Shown here piece by piece: positions 43,461 to 55,565 of a stretch of 64,000 nt of DNA. This DNA is from Prorocentrum cordatum (taxonomy: Eukaryota; Sar; Dinophyceae; Prorocentrales; Prorocentraceae), in the NCBI GenBank assembly GCA_963575745.1, contig CAUYUJ010020253.1, positions 22,501-86,500 on the forward strand. Reading direction: 5' to 3'. Position 1 is the stretch's first letter, and every line of letters begins with the position of its first letter. The notes beneath the pieces are model-generated. The model searched no databases. It saw only the letters and a program-made list of their open reading frames with translations, and had not been told where the DNA came from. The position numbers were made by a program, and so were the translations under genes.

Positions 43461-43461
43461 A

Positions 43462-44811
43462 CTACAGTAGATCATCTCCACCAATATTCTTCTTGGCGTT
43501 GCGCATGATTCCCATCGCGGCCAGTTCGCCAGTTCCACTGAGAGTTCTCAGTGCCTCGCGAGCTTGCTCTTCGGGGGCGGGGCTTCCCGCTGGTACTTGT
43601 CCAGTTCTATACAACCCGGCGGGGCGCCCATTCTTCTCGCCGCGACTCATCTTCGGGTTCACTCATGAAGTGTCGGCTATACTCCTTCACGGCAAACCAA
43701 TACCATGTCCTTTCGCTCTCCGTTATTCGTTGATGGCGATCAGCATGAACCCAGTGCCCTATGACGTTGCCGCGGCCGCCCATGTCGGCATGGCCCCGCG
43801 ACGGGGCCCCAGCCGCCATCGCGGCCGCGGCCGCCTACATCATCAACGGGCCCATCAGCCCACGCGAACGGCCGACCCCACTCGTTCCGTTCAGTAGGGA
43901 ATTCACGCGACCTATAATCGCGGCAGGGGATTGGTGCCCGACGCGGCTGAGCCGGTGGACACTGGGTTGTACGGGCCGCGCCAGTAGGCATGTCTTTCAC
44001 GCCAGCCAGTCCGAGCGTCCTCTGGGGCATCAGAAGAGCGTCTCGGAGGTGTTTCAGGCCTCCGTTCACAGTCGCCAATTCTCGTCTTGTCCCGCTCCGA
44101 AGCTGCAGAGACGCCAGGAGCATCGGCGCCCGTGCCTGGGGCCGCAGGGCCTCCAGAGTGCTCGACACCAGCTCCCGACGTGACAGGGTCGCTAAGCGCT
44201 GTAGGGGAAGGTTCGGCTAAGCCAGCTTCCTCGGCAATGTTCACCATATAACTAATGATGTCATTGGCTGTACCCGTAACAAAATGCACATATCGGCCAA
44301 TGGCCATCCGGGTTCTCGCAATGAGAATTTCAGCACGAAAGGAATCCATACACTCAATAGCAAATTGAATGTCAGCACAACGACGCCGAACCTCCCGACG
44401 AACTTCATTGCCAAGGCCCTCAGTCCACATCTCCCACAAGTCTGACGATTGAATCGCTGACCTGATGCGGCTGTCCAGCGCGAAGGCGCCAGTCACCCTA
44501 GGATCTGAGTTAGTATCCAGTACCCGCAGGGCGCTGCACTTCCTGGCCAGGGAAAGCGGCATGAAGTCCTTCTGCCATCTGGAAAGTACAACCTCACGAA
44601 TAGCCAGGAGGATTCTACCCCATCGCTGATGCGTGGGCACCCTATGGCAGGGTTCGTTCCACACCCCCTCGATGAGTTCAATCAGTCTTGGAAGTACTTC
44701 GTGAACCACATCCGTCTCCAGTCTCGTTGCTGCGCCCGGCGCGGCTAAGTACTCAAGAATGAATTGGGCAGCAACGCTGATGGCATCATGTCGATTGGCG
44801 ACGACATGCAT
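43462..44811 (-). CDS. unassigned helical protein near the element's 3' part
   Basis: An uninterrupted 299-codon frame (43912-44811), one of the longest non-repetitive frames in the block. The first 190 residues look helical: 'AAQFILEYLAAPGAATRLET', 'WGRILLAIREVVLSRWQKDF', 'REVRRRCADIQFAIECMDSF', 'VTGTANDIISYMVNIAEEAG'. They are followed by a Pro/Ser/Gly-rich tail. Shorter frames continue downstream (43607-43819: 'TWYWFAVKEYSRHFMSEPED'). I know no family for it. Confidence 0.4.
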
Positions 44812-44827
44812 TTGCCCATCGCACCGT

Positions 44828-46680
44828 TCAATCTGGCGGCGTCAATGGATTGTCCGAATGGTCTCGCATCGCTTCGGACAGATGTCCCCTAAGAAGGACT
44901 AAGTCAAGCCAAAAGGGCATTTGGGGCCCAGGAGGCTCCAGTTCGAAACGTCTTGCAACAATGTTTCCGGGCAGAATGCCCCTTGATCCTTCTGCAACTT
45001 GTTCACGTGCCAAAATTAAGTCTGCCTTCCGGCTGGGCCAGGTGCAAGGCGATGAAATTGCGTGGTATTTTATATCTCCAACAACAACTGGTATCTGCGC
45101 ATCGATGCGATTTAACCGCTCGGTGAGCGCATCTGCTGTTGGGATCGCCATGTCTCTTGCGTTCGTCGCCCACTCATCCCACCCTTCAGTTGGCTGGAGT
45201 TGTTTGATCATCTGCATCGGGCCATGCAAAGACGGCAAGACCAGGGCATTGAAAAGGGCGAGCGTACTGGTCGACGCCGGAAGACCAGATTACCGGCCAC
45301 CATGCCGCCGCAGTTGGAGGCTGCTTGTTCTCCAGGTCAGCTTTGCGTCCAAGCCAATTCTTACAGCGAAACTTCAATGGCACAACGAACTGGGATAAGG
45401 GTTCGCGACGCGCTGGCGGCTGAGCCGCGGCACTATCAGAAACCCAAGTCGGGGCGGCTCCTGGCCGTTGGTTGGAGGACGCCGGACCTCCCGCAGCAAA
45501 TCGTCTGCGAACTCCAGCCTTATTCGCCACCCATTTGCGCATATGCTGTTCGCTTTTACTCAAGTTGACCGTTGCATCAGTGGAGCTATTTCTCACTTTT
45601 TCACTCTTTCTCCGATCACGAGCGACTCGTTCGCGCGTCTCGGACAACTGACTACATGCATGTGCAAACCCATGCTCGCAAATGAGTCAGCAACAGCTTG
45701 TTTGCCGGGGCTTTTAAGATAACACTTCTGCACGTTGTCACGATATTGTACCTTCGTCTGGACATAGAGGCAATAGCCTAGCCTTGCTCGCGCAGAATGA
45801 GAGTTCCTGCAAATGAATCCACCGTCGTCAGTCCACAGCGGGCTCCTCAAGAGCTTGAGCTCTTCCTCGCCCCACCGATCATCACTGGGCCGAATCACTT
45901 CGTCAGTATGAATCCACCCGATGATTGAATCATGGGTGAACGCACCATCGAAGGCAGTCCTTTCCTGGAAAAACTGAAGTCCAAACCACCTGTGGCGTAG
46001 GATCCGCGACGGGGTTCAACTTTAAAAAAATCGAGCTACGTCGTTGAATCTTGCCTGCTCCGACGCAACAAGCGCACCGTCACGACGAATTCTGCATCGG
46101 AGGCGCCCTGTTACGCGCCCATTAAGGACGATGACATAAGACCAACTAGCATTGCGCACACTTGCAAGTTTCCAAAGCAATGGCGCGACGTTGGCCGGCC
46201 ACGAACCTGAACGCGGAGGCCCCTGCTCTTTCGGGTTGGAGCCCGGACTCAAATACTTGTTGGGCAGCGGGGCCCCCCCGACCCTGCGCTGGCTGAGCCC
46301 GGGGGGGGGGCCTCATTCTGTTCTTCTGCGAGGTCGCGCCTCGTCGGAATGAGACGAAGAAGTCCGTGATCATCTTCCTTGCATAGTCCTTCAGCTATAT
46401 TTGGGAATCAAACGATTCCCTCTGTAGCCATCGAATCTTTGATGGCATCGAGACCTGTCGCGCGCAAGAGCCGCCATGGCAGTTCGCCGAGCCAAGTTCG
46501 CACGGAGCGCACATGCGCTCGATGTTGGGGGCGAAACATGAGTGCCCCTGACACGCGCGATAGAAAACAGGGATTGGTCTGCGTTCCCGCTTGTCTCTAT
46601 CTATGAAAACCGCGCCCTCCTCACTGTCCTCGTCAACGACTGAGTCGCGAAAGGCAGGTGGATCAAGGAAATCTCGCAAA
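44828..46680 (-). pseudogene. unassigned coding relics of the retroelement
   Basis: Short minus frames with balanced composition follow one another: 44828-45238 ('WDEWATNARDMAIPTADALT', 'LILAREQVAEGSRGILPGNI'), 45186-45647, 45593-45898 ('LLRSPLWTDDGGFICRNSHS') and 46395-46679 ('DRDKRERRPIPVFYRACQGH', with a Cys cluster after it). They look like one broken protein. No domain is recognised. Confidence 0.35.
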
Positions 46681-47373
46681 TAATCCGCATGCTCTGAGCT
46701 CCCCAGGATTTCGAATTCCCGGGCCTTGATTCCGAGGACCCCACGGTTCCAGGCGGCAGAACGGCTAGGCCGTGCACCGCCAGGGGAGTCGTGCAGCGCG
46801 TTAGTCCATCAGCAACCATTTTACCAACGAGGTCTCCGAAGCGCACCCATCCCCCGGACGATCGAGCAAAATCCGAACAGTGTCTTGCTAGATAAGTCGC
46901 ATGTTCCCCGGCACAACTGCTGCGCCGTTGTTGCGGCGACTGCGCCGCCTCCAAAATCTGTCGTCTCCCAACACGAGCGGGCTCCCTGCGTCCATGTCTG
47001 CTGCATCGGCTAAGCCGGGCGCATCGGTGAGCATCGCGAGTGGAGACAGCGAGCGCTGCATTGGTCGGTTGAGGCAAATTGTCCGGTCAATCATCCGAAT
47101 CATATTCTGCTCGAAGGACAGACATCGCTTGCGTGAATTATTCTTCCGAACGCTCGCATAAGAGCGCAGACGCTGGATCCTGGACCAGTTCGGCGTTTTC
47201 TCGAATAGCGTCGCAAGTACGTCCACGAATCGCTGCCACGCGTGGCGGCACTGGGCCAGCCTCATGAGTTTCAATAATCTTCCTTCGAAGATCTCGGGGT
47301 GTTCTCTGGCGCATGTCCCCGCGCTCGGCCTCCTCGAGGTACAAGCCCCTCCCCTCTTTGGACAGAACTGCAC
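46601..47373 (-). pseudogene. unassigned domain with conserved-looking core
   Basis: Frame 46888-47373 contains 'RLMRLAQCRHAWQRFVDVLA'-like helices ('LLKLMRLAQCRHAWQRFVDV') and 'LSPLAMLTDAPGLADAADMD' with 'AGSPLVLGDDRFWRRRS' and 'AVVPGNMRLI'. The next frame has 'FGDLVGKMVADGLTR', faintly like the ADxLTK end of copia RNase H. A second RNase H-like region is possible but unproven. Confidence 0.3.
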
Positions 47374-47526
47374 GATTAACGGTTTCTCCCTTCCGGGAGG
47401 GCCCTTCCTTAGGGCGAGCTGTTTATATTATGGAGAACGCGGAACATGCACGCGCGCAAACAGGTTGATCGCTCCCCGTCCAGCGATTGCGCCCCCATCT
47501 GCGCAGACAGATACAACCTGCCTCCC

Positions 47527-48929
47527 TCATATGGGACGCGCAGGTGGCGCATTAAATGGTGAGGTCGGGCTCACAGGACCGCGCCCTTCTTCACCGTCTG
47601 AATCATCTTTGGAATCGTTGACAGCGCCTGTTGAACAGGGCTGCGCAGCCGAAGCAGCAGCTCCCAGTGTCTCGGGGATCTCGGGAGACATTCGAAACTC
47701 CTTGCAACGGTCAACAATGAATGTTCGTATCAAGTTGGCCCAACTCTTGCAGGGCAATGAATATTCGTCTAGTTCGCTATCCTTTGTGAGCTTCTTCCAT
47801 ATACCGTGCCGCTCGTGTGGTAAAATCCTCATGAAGGTGTCTAACTTCCTTCTCGGTCAAAAGTCTAGTTCCATCGAGTCGGCCCCTACCAGGGCGCACA
47901 TGCCAGAGCCGCGCAAATTCACTCGCCAGCGAAAGCCAAGCACGATGTGGGTCTTTCCCGAAGTGGGTGTCCAGAAGGCCTCGGACCATTGTTATAATCG
48001 CCGACGTGTGATCTTTGCTCTCGAGATCCTTTGGGGGCATAAACGGAAGGTCTGGCGAATCGACAACCGTTGCTTCTTCCTCGCTCTGCTCTGCCTGTTT
48101 CTCAATCGCAGGCGCTGAATCCGCAAGGGAATGAACCTCTACCTTGGGCCGAGGCTTTGTCCGCACTTTCGAAGTCGAAACCTTAGCGGCGGGTTGGTCA
48201 GCGCTGGCCGTGCCAGGCCGTGGTTCCTGTTCATCAGGCGGCCGCTCTGGTTTCTCCTCCTTGGGTTCCGAGCTCAGGTTCGGCGGGCCCTTCGGCGCGG
48301 GCGACGGAGCTGCGACTTGAACCTTCGAGGAGGCAGCTCCCGCCGGCATAGGCGGGGCGGGCGGCCTCTCGGGAAGCTGAATATCCGCCGGAAGTCTCTT
48401 CGCAGTAGCCTCCGGGCCTTGTCCGCCGCCGCTCGGCTGGGCCAGTGACTTCGGGAGAGCTGGTGGCCCAGGAGGCGGAAAGGGGCTTCTTGGGCACCTA
48501 CCGCGGGGGAGCCCGGCTCGCGAGTGGCGGAGCCATCGGGGCCAGGCTCGCAGCATGTCCACTACCGATCATTCGAGCCGGTGATTTTGCCTCGGGCTCC
48601 GACGGAGGCGGCGGTGGCTTCGCAGGTGCAGCCTGGAACTGAGCTCCGACATCACTCTGTGGAACCGGTGGTGTCTGGGCCCCAACGGCACATGATTGAC
48701 TTGGAGCAGGCTCGCCCGCCGGCTGAGCCGGCGGCATGACCTTCGCTCCAGTTCTGGTTTCGCCCGAGGCCGTCTTCTCTCGTGCAATCCGAACGGTTTC
48801 ATCCGACGCACCACCCAACACTTGGTGCAATGAAGTAATTGGGCATCCCTTGTCTCTCAAGTATGTCCAGATGCCCTCCGTCGAGGGATTGAAATCAAGG
48901 TACGGAGACGCGTTATCTTGCCAGCTCAT
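47527..48929 (-). pseudogene. Pro/Ala-rich linker with a short structured start
   Basis: Frame 48498-48929 begins 'MSWQDNASPYLDFNPSTEGI', 'WTYLRDKGCPITSLHQVLGG', then becomes Pro/Ala-rich. Frame 47777-48562 continues low-complexity and ends in 'AIITMVRGLLDTHFGKDPHR', 'AWLSLASEFARLWHVRPGRG'. It looks like a linker joining two folded parts of a long polyprotein. The 19-bp palindrome at 48716-48734 lies inside it. Confidence 0.3.
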
Positions 48930-51900
48930 GGGCTGGAGGACTGGAACCCATTTACATCGTTCTGCTCTGACCCTGTCGGCTTCTTCGACTCAGGCAGCAT
49001 TCCTGAATCTTTCAACTCCGAAATCTTTGTCAACGGCTCCGCCTTCTTTAAGAAGATGTCGCATCAACGTCCAATCACCCTGAGTCGCATGAAGTGCGGC
49101 CGGGGCCCAATGAAAGATGCGCATCTCAGTCATGACAATTTCGGTGCACTCTTGCGCTGGACACTCTCCTCCGCCGAAGCGCAGTTCCTATGCGCGGAGG
49201 GGCCATCATTCTCGTGCGGGCGCGGGAACGAGTATTCCCCAACATTCCCTTGCTTCGCGCCCCCCCCCGCATTCGGGGTTCGACGCAAGGAGTCGATACC
49301 CCTCGAGCAGGGCGTGGAGCATGCCCCCTGAAGATCCATGAGACTGCCTTTGCCAGCCGCTTCCAGAAACGACCTCCTCCAACCTTTCGTCATTGACCTT
49401 GAGAGGATGTGTAAGCTGGACACAATTGTCTTCCTCTTTGCGTTCTCGAACTGCAGCCTTTTCCCACGAGATGCGGTCGGCAATTGGTCGGGGTTCTCCT
49501 GACACTGATCTATCACGTCTTAAAATGAAGAACTTCGCCCATTTGTGAATCACGCACGATGGAAAAAGCTTTGCCCGGAGGGTGGTCGCTGGGGGTTTGG
49601 GGCATCTGCTCCGCTAGCCGCATATCGCCTTGAACCGACTTGTTTAGCCTGTCGCAAGCGGGCCCATGCACAATTGGATTGGCATGGGCCTTTATTTGTT
49701 TCAAAAGAGCCTTGTAATCTTCACCTGGCCACAAATGTTCGGGCTGCATCCGCGCCCCATCAACTTCTGCGCCCCCGAAGGTTTGAGGAACAGGACTGTC
49801 GGTTCTCCCTTGTTCATAATCACTGAATCTTGGTGCGGAAGTTCCTCCGGCCATTTACGCGCACCTTGGTCTCCCCATGGGGGATATGTCTTCGTCTTCT
49901 TTGTCTTCCCGGGCACGCTCAATTCTCCTCCCGTAGCGTTCTCAGGATATTCATCTCTGATTTCCCGCTCGCAGGCCTCTGGCGGAGTCTCTGCAGCCGG
50001 CATTCCAGCGGGCGCGCCAGAGCGCGCGCGACTCTTTGCTGCATTCGCGGCAACTCCGGAAGCAACGGCAGTCGCGGCGCAAGCCGGCCCCCGCGCGGCT
50101 GCGCCGGCAGGGCCGGCAGCTGAACTGACGACTTCCACTTCGGCTTTACCCTGGTCGGCTGGGCCGACAGCGAACTGAGCAGTCGCGGCACTTCCAGTCG
50201 TCTGTCCGGCTAAGCCAGCAGGTGACTGAAATTAAGGCTGCGAACCACTGATATGGATGACTGCTTCTTGCATGTGCTGATCAATTTCGATATTATGTCC
50301 GCGCGGCCTCAAGGTTTGCCCCTCAGGGGGCACGCCAGGGATAATGGGGGTGCTGCGATCGAGGAGGACACGATATTCTCTCCATTGGACACATTTATCA
50401 CATCCTTCTCCCGTCGCCAGGAACTCGCACAATTCCCTGGACAACAGCGAGCGCCGCGCCCCGCCCACCGCGCCTTTTGAAACGGCCAGAAACCTGCTAG
50501 CAGTGATAGGTTCGGCGAACGGGAGGGCGCCAGGGGCTGACTTCGGCGCGCCCGGACTTGTTGGGCGCCATCCAGTCCAATATGGCACCACCTCGTCATT
50601 TGTCGCTTCCACCTGCGCGTGCCCGCCTGCTCGGGCTGGCCCTGCAAATGCAGTCCCCTGCACGGCCACGCCGCCAGAGAGCTGGCAATATAACAACGCT
50701 GCAAGTTTGGCAGCCTGCAGTTCGCTGCCCTTTCTACTTTATATGACTCGTGACGAGCGAGGAAGTGATATGCATCGTCCGCTGGATGTTGAAACTCCCT
50801 ATACAAGCGAGCGCCATCCAGAATCACCATCCCGGGGAGAACTCCCATGCCTTTGTAGCGCTCAACGCGTGGATTCATCTTAGCTTGCACGAGCGCGGCG
50901 ACATCGCCCCAGAGTTCGTCCACCTGGTATTTGCCGCAAGAGGAACGCCAACATCTTTGGTCTCCGCCAACTTAGAAAATCTGAATAGCTCCTGATATAG
51001 AACGGCCTACCGCCTCATCGATTAATCTCTCGGTGGATTCAATAAAAGTGCCGAGCGCCCTAATCAATTTCGTGAGACTGCGGCTCTTCATATTTGTCTC
51101 GGCTAAGCCGATCAAATTGCACTGATCACCGTCCGAGATATCGTTCAAGGGCCAAAATAAAAATCCATTGGCGCATGTATGCCTGGAACGAAGATCCCCT
51201 GTTCCTTATACACGGACACCTTCCAATCGTTGTTCCGGGCGGGAGCGAGCCAGGTTCTTCCTCCAGCGCCCCATTTTACTTCCGCGAAGACGCCGTGGAA
51301 AGGATCGGTCATAAGGTGCTGGAGTCCTTCTCCTGAGCCAAGTTTCTTTCCGCTAGGGGGCATAGAAAGTACATGTCGCGTCTCGCGCGATATGAAGAGC
51401 AGCAGACCAGAAACTATACGACTTTCGCAGCAGCTTCGCGAGTGAACGGAAGAACGCCACAGGCCCCTTCCCAGTCCTCACCATTGCCGCTAGGTCTTCC
51501 CCAGCATAAGGAATGCACCCATGGCCGTGCACCACCGCCAGGCGAGTGATGGCCCGGCATTTCTCGTCGACGGTCAACCATGCCGCCGAAGCACGGAGGC
51601 CCGGGTCTGCCACAGAGATGTAAAGATTAAATATTCCCGTGACACACCGTTCCCATTCGGGCGAGACGTCGCCCACGGGGAGCGGCTGAGCCGGCCCCTG
51701 CGCGCCCCGCGTGATCAAGTACGTTCCAATTGCCACGGGGCAAGTAACTCGGGCCAGGCCCTTCCTGCTCTCCCTCCTGAGCTGGAGGAGGCGCCGGGCC
51801 GGGGCCAGGGGGGGGCCCTCCCCCCTCTCCGCGCGGCGCACCTGGAGGCGGACGATCACCTCTGTCGCGGCCTCCACCCCCAGCAGGCGCACCCCAATCC

Positions 51901-53400
51901 CCAGCTGAGCGGGGAGGGGGATTCCCGATATCTCAACTGCCGGCTGGGCCGAAGGCGGTGGAATCACCTGCCGCGGCTTGCGCTGGGCCAACGGACACAG
52001 ACAGCGGCGCCTCGGATGGAGGCGCCCTTTCCTCGGCCCCAACGGAAGACTCCACTTTAACAGTCTTCGCCGGCCTCAAACTGTCAGCGTCACTCGGCCG
52101 CTCCTGCGGCGGTTTTCCTTCTATCGCCTGAAACACTACGACGTCTGCTTCGGGCACTTCGGCCTCCGGTGGCTGAGCCACCGAGTGGAGCTTTGCCCTC
52201 TTTGCGGAGGGCCCCTCTTTGAACGCCTTCCACGCTTGGTACTCGGCCAAGGCTTTGTCGGACAAGGCTTGTTCTATCGCATTGGTCCTCGCGTGAACAT
52301 CTCCCCTGATTACGGGAAGTGCGGAATATGTCCCCCGCTTGTAGCGGCTGGGCCGCGCGGGGCTTTGTTGCGAGAAGGTCCTCAGCTGTTCAGATAGACT
52401 ATCCTGTCCGATCTCCTGTCGGGAACTCGAACTGTGACAACATGGCTTGCACTCTTCAAATAGGTAGACTCCGCCGGGCCCAACGCGGGGCCCAACAGTT
52501 CGCCGCGATCGAAACTTCGAACTAACATGCTCTTGCGGTCTCCAGGCAGTCCACTATAAAATCTGCATCTCGAAATCGCGCGCGGGCCGACATGGGACTG
52601 GAAGTACTGACACACCTTGGTGCCTCCGAGATCCGGGGGAGGGCCGTCGGAACTGCCCTCTAATGAGTCCCGGAATATTTCTGGTAGGCGGCCCAGAAAA
52701 CCATCCACGGGCCCTCAGACATCTCATTATACAACCTTGGGATGACGGGCTCATTGCATGATTTAAAGTCTTCGTTCAATTTGTTAGTAACGAAACCTTT
52801 CCGAGAGTACATATGAGGGGATCTGCTCAACGCGACTCGCTGCATCCAGCCTTTCCAGCCGGAGGGGGGTTCATCGGCTCCTGGATGGAAAAGGCAACGG
52901 GGAAACTTCCCTGGCTCGGGCGTTTCGACGTGGTACGTGTTTTATCCCAACGTCTGCCCAGTCCCTGTAGCCCGAACCTGATGCGTCACCAAGTTCAATG
53001 CGCTCTACCACGGGCCTTGCTGCCGAATCCTTGGCATCCCCGAGCGACTGAACCGGCGGGGAATCCTCTGCCCTCGGCTTCTCGGCCACTTCTTGTAGCG
53101 CAATTTCGGTGTCTTCTGGGATAACAAAGCGTCGAAGGCAGTCTTTGTCTCGGCCGTAGCTACCCGTGCTTTCTCCGAGGGAAACTCGCCAACACATGCC
53201 ACGGCAATGTTCGGCCAATTCAAGATCATCGTAGCGCTCCTTCGGTCGGGCCGTAGCTGGCTCTTCCTGAGGGTCGCAGAATAGTTGGTCTTCTTCTATG
53301 ACGGTTCGCGTGACCTGCTTCCGTCCAAGCCCCGCGAAGCACGGGCGCCCTATGGCTTTACACAGGGAAAACAACTTTTCCTCCCTGGTCATCTCAATCG
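48930..53400 (-). pseudogene. unassigned coding relics downstream of the methyltransferase-like domain
   Basis: Minus frames 52871-53581 (acidic, 'MTREEKLFSLCKAIGRPCFA', 'LELAEHCRGMCWRVSLGEST'), 52660-52845 ('NEDFKSCNEPVIPRLYNEMS'), 51353-52042 ('RCVTGIFNLYISVADPGLRA', 'AITRLAVVHGHGCIPYAGED'), 50309-50923 ('YKGMGVLPGMVILDGARLYR') and 49513-49854. Each is short and ends in stops. They have protein-like composition but no motif I recognise. Confidence 0.3.
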
Positions 53401-53438
53401 GTTGATCCGTAGAGACGTCTAGGAGTTGACGAGTAGGA

Positions 53439-54393
53439 TCAGCCAGTGCGCGGGGGGCCTCGGAATGAGATCCGCAGCCAGCAGGGGGGGCGCGGCCGCG
53501 GCACGGCGGCAGGGCAAACTCTGGGAGGCCGGCCGACGGCGGGCCCGCCCCAGCTTTTGAAAGAAAACGGCGACGGCACATATATCATGACTTGAAAAGG
53601 CGGGGTCAAAACATGAGTGCGATGCAGCACGCGCGAGCAATAATGAACCTGGCGTGCAAACGCATCAGTATACGATTCAGCAAGTTTGCAATCCTTAACC
53701 CGTGCTTCAACATGCGCATGCGTACCATCACACTTGCGCTCCAATCCTGCCGTCGCTATATTCGACGTGGATGCAATAGTCCATGGAATGTTCATGTAAT
53801 TTCCTTTTCTGTCTCGCAAGCCATTGACATTGGCTAGGCCATACAATGCAGACGGTCCCCCCCGTTTCAACGACAGCGCGCGCTATCTTCATAAAGTTCC
53901 ACAGCAGGTATCTGAAGTCCGTCCAAATTCCCCGAAACCCACGCAGTGACCTATGATCACCGCCGCTGTAATAATGGACCTCGTTGACGCATTGCCAAGG
54001 AGATCCTGCCGCACACCGGATAGAGCCCCAAAGTGAAATTCGTTTTCCCCTGAACGCTTTGATATCCGCAAGCGCTTTAAATTGACCCCCGTGAGTTCTC
54101 ATGTCATCGTGCTCCGTATATCGTATAACCATACATGAATGACCGACATACTTCTTGGGGTTGCCGATTCTACTGTTGGGTCCGCAGCAACAATCAAGTA
54201 TTACATGATGGCCATTCCATTCGCGCGTTATCATCGAATGGCCCTGCTCTTGCAGCGGTGCCGACTGTGTCGACCCATTACCTTGCGATTCGGCTGCCGC
54301 CGCATTCGTGATTTTGTCATTGTCCCCCCCGCTATTACTGTATCTGTGGTATACCATGGATTTGAACTTGTATATCTGAAGTGTCTGCTTCAC
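53439..54393 (-). pseudogene. methyltransferase-like domain after RNase H, degenerate
   Basis: Frame 53728-54393 shows a motif I-like 'VILDCCCGPNSRIGNPKKYV' (residues 64-83), 'SLWGSIRCAAGSPWQCVNE' (120-138; the family form is LWGSLPCTGGSPWQ, so Pro is now Arg) and 'GGTVCIVWPSQCQWL' (178-192; E-W-P changed to V-W-P). Frame 53439-53870 carries on with 'GLANVNGLRDRKGNYMNIPW' and 'AESYTDAFARQVHYC', the usual end of this domain. It occurs C-terminal to RNase H in some dinoflagellate copia-like elements. Changes at both catalytic loops and a frameshift near 53830 suggest it is inactive. Confidence 0.6.
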
Positions 54394-54601
54394 TGCACGT
54401 CAGATCGGACATGGCCATATTTTCTTTGTCTTCTATTGTTTTGCACTCATGGAAGCTGGCCCTGAAACCTTCATTTCCTGTCGCGGAAGGCGTTGTGCCA
54501 CGCGCATTCTCGGCTAAGCCGCATGCATCGATAGCGCCATGCGCAGCTCCACCGCGGCTGGGCCGGGAGCTGGTGCTGGGCTTATGGTTTTGCCACTAGG
54601 C

Positions 54602-55202
54602 CTAGCTGCACCGGCACGCGGTGTCACGGGTTCCTTGACTGTTTCTGCTTCTGCGCGCAACTTTCCAACATTTGGGAGTAACAATACGGACAAGGCAAAG
54701 CATTTTGACCCATGCGAATGGGTCTATAAAACGCTTGGTGCCGATGGCAGCGGCTTCGTTCTGCGCACGCTCAGATTGTAAATCAACAGCTCCTCGAGTA
54801 ATTTGCTGTGAAATGGCAGCGGTATCTATGCGATGCGTCCGCGGGAGGTGCATTAACTTCATCGACCTCCCCCGCTTTTATGACCTTGCACACTGCTTGG
54901 TCATCTTCCATAAGCGTTCATTTCGCTTTTCGCTGTAGCAGAATTTCTCACAGGGGCAATGCAAGCAAAAACTCTGTCCTCAGCGCCAGATCTGCCGCAG
55001 CGATTACTACTTCAAGTGCGCTGTGGGACACGCCAGTTTGCCGACGAGAGGCCATGATCTGGTTGGCTCTCGCGCAGGGTGCCCAAATTACTTGATGGCT
55101 GGCACTGGTGCTGCGGTGCGTTCGCGAATCATTGGCAACATCAGCATCTTTACAATGCCTCACTGTGACATCTTCCATCCTGTCGCCAACCCGCGATATC
55201 AC
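54602..55202 (-). pseudogene. copia-like RNase H
   Basis: Frame 54948-55202 contains 'KDADVANDSRTHRSTSASHQ' and 'QTGVSHSALEVVIAAADLAL', the D-A-D-x-AGD and SHSSTEAE-type boxes of copia RNase H (the second with Ser-Thr-Glu altered). Frame 54602-54862 has 'LMHLPRTHRIDTAAISQQIT' and 'RFIDPFAWVKMLCLVRI', the usual ending. It directly follows the RT. Key residues are partly lost. Confidence 0.65.
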
Positions 55203-55565
55203 TCGGTAGCGGGCGTCGGTTTAATGTAGAATTTCATGCGAAAGAGAGCCATTGATTGCTGCTCTGCCCGCTTAGTGATACAGCTAGCCCTGCGCCGTTC
55301 ACCTCGCAGTCAGTCGCATCGAGCCATGCGCGCCACATAATATTTGCATAAATACTTCGGCGCGGCAATTGGCTGGGGCACGCCCGACTGAGTCGGTGGC
55401 TCTGGGTCATCTGGGCCCGGTTCCGCGGCAAAGCCATGAACCTCATGTGGCTTGTCCGGAGGACCGCAGTCGACGTTGAGTTTCAGCGCGATTGCCAAGG
55501 CCTCCTCTGCTGGGGGATGTGCCTCGCCTCTCGGGCCCCCCTGCCCGTCTTCAAAGTCACTGAGC

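Noticed and set aside
43379-43897. 172-codon plus ORF
   Set aside because: The opposite strand carries the protein-like frames in register with the rest of the element; this one has no recognisable composition or motif.
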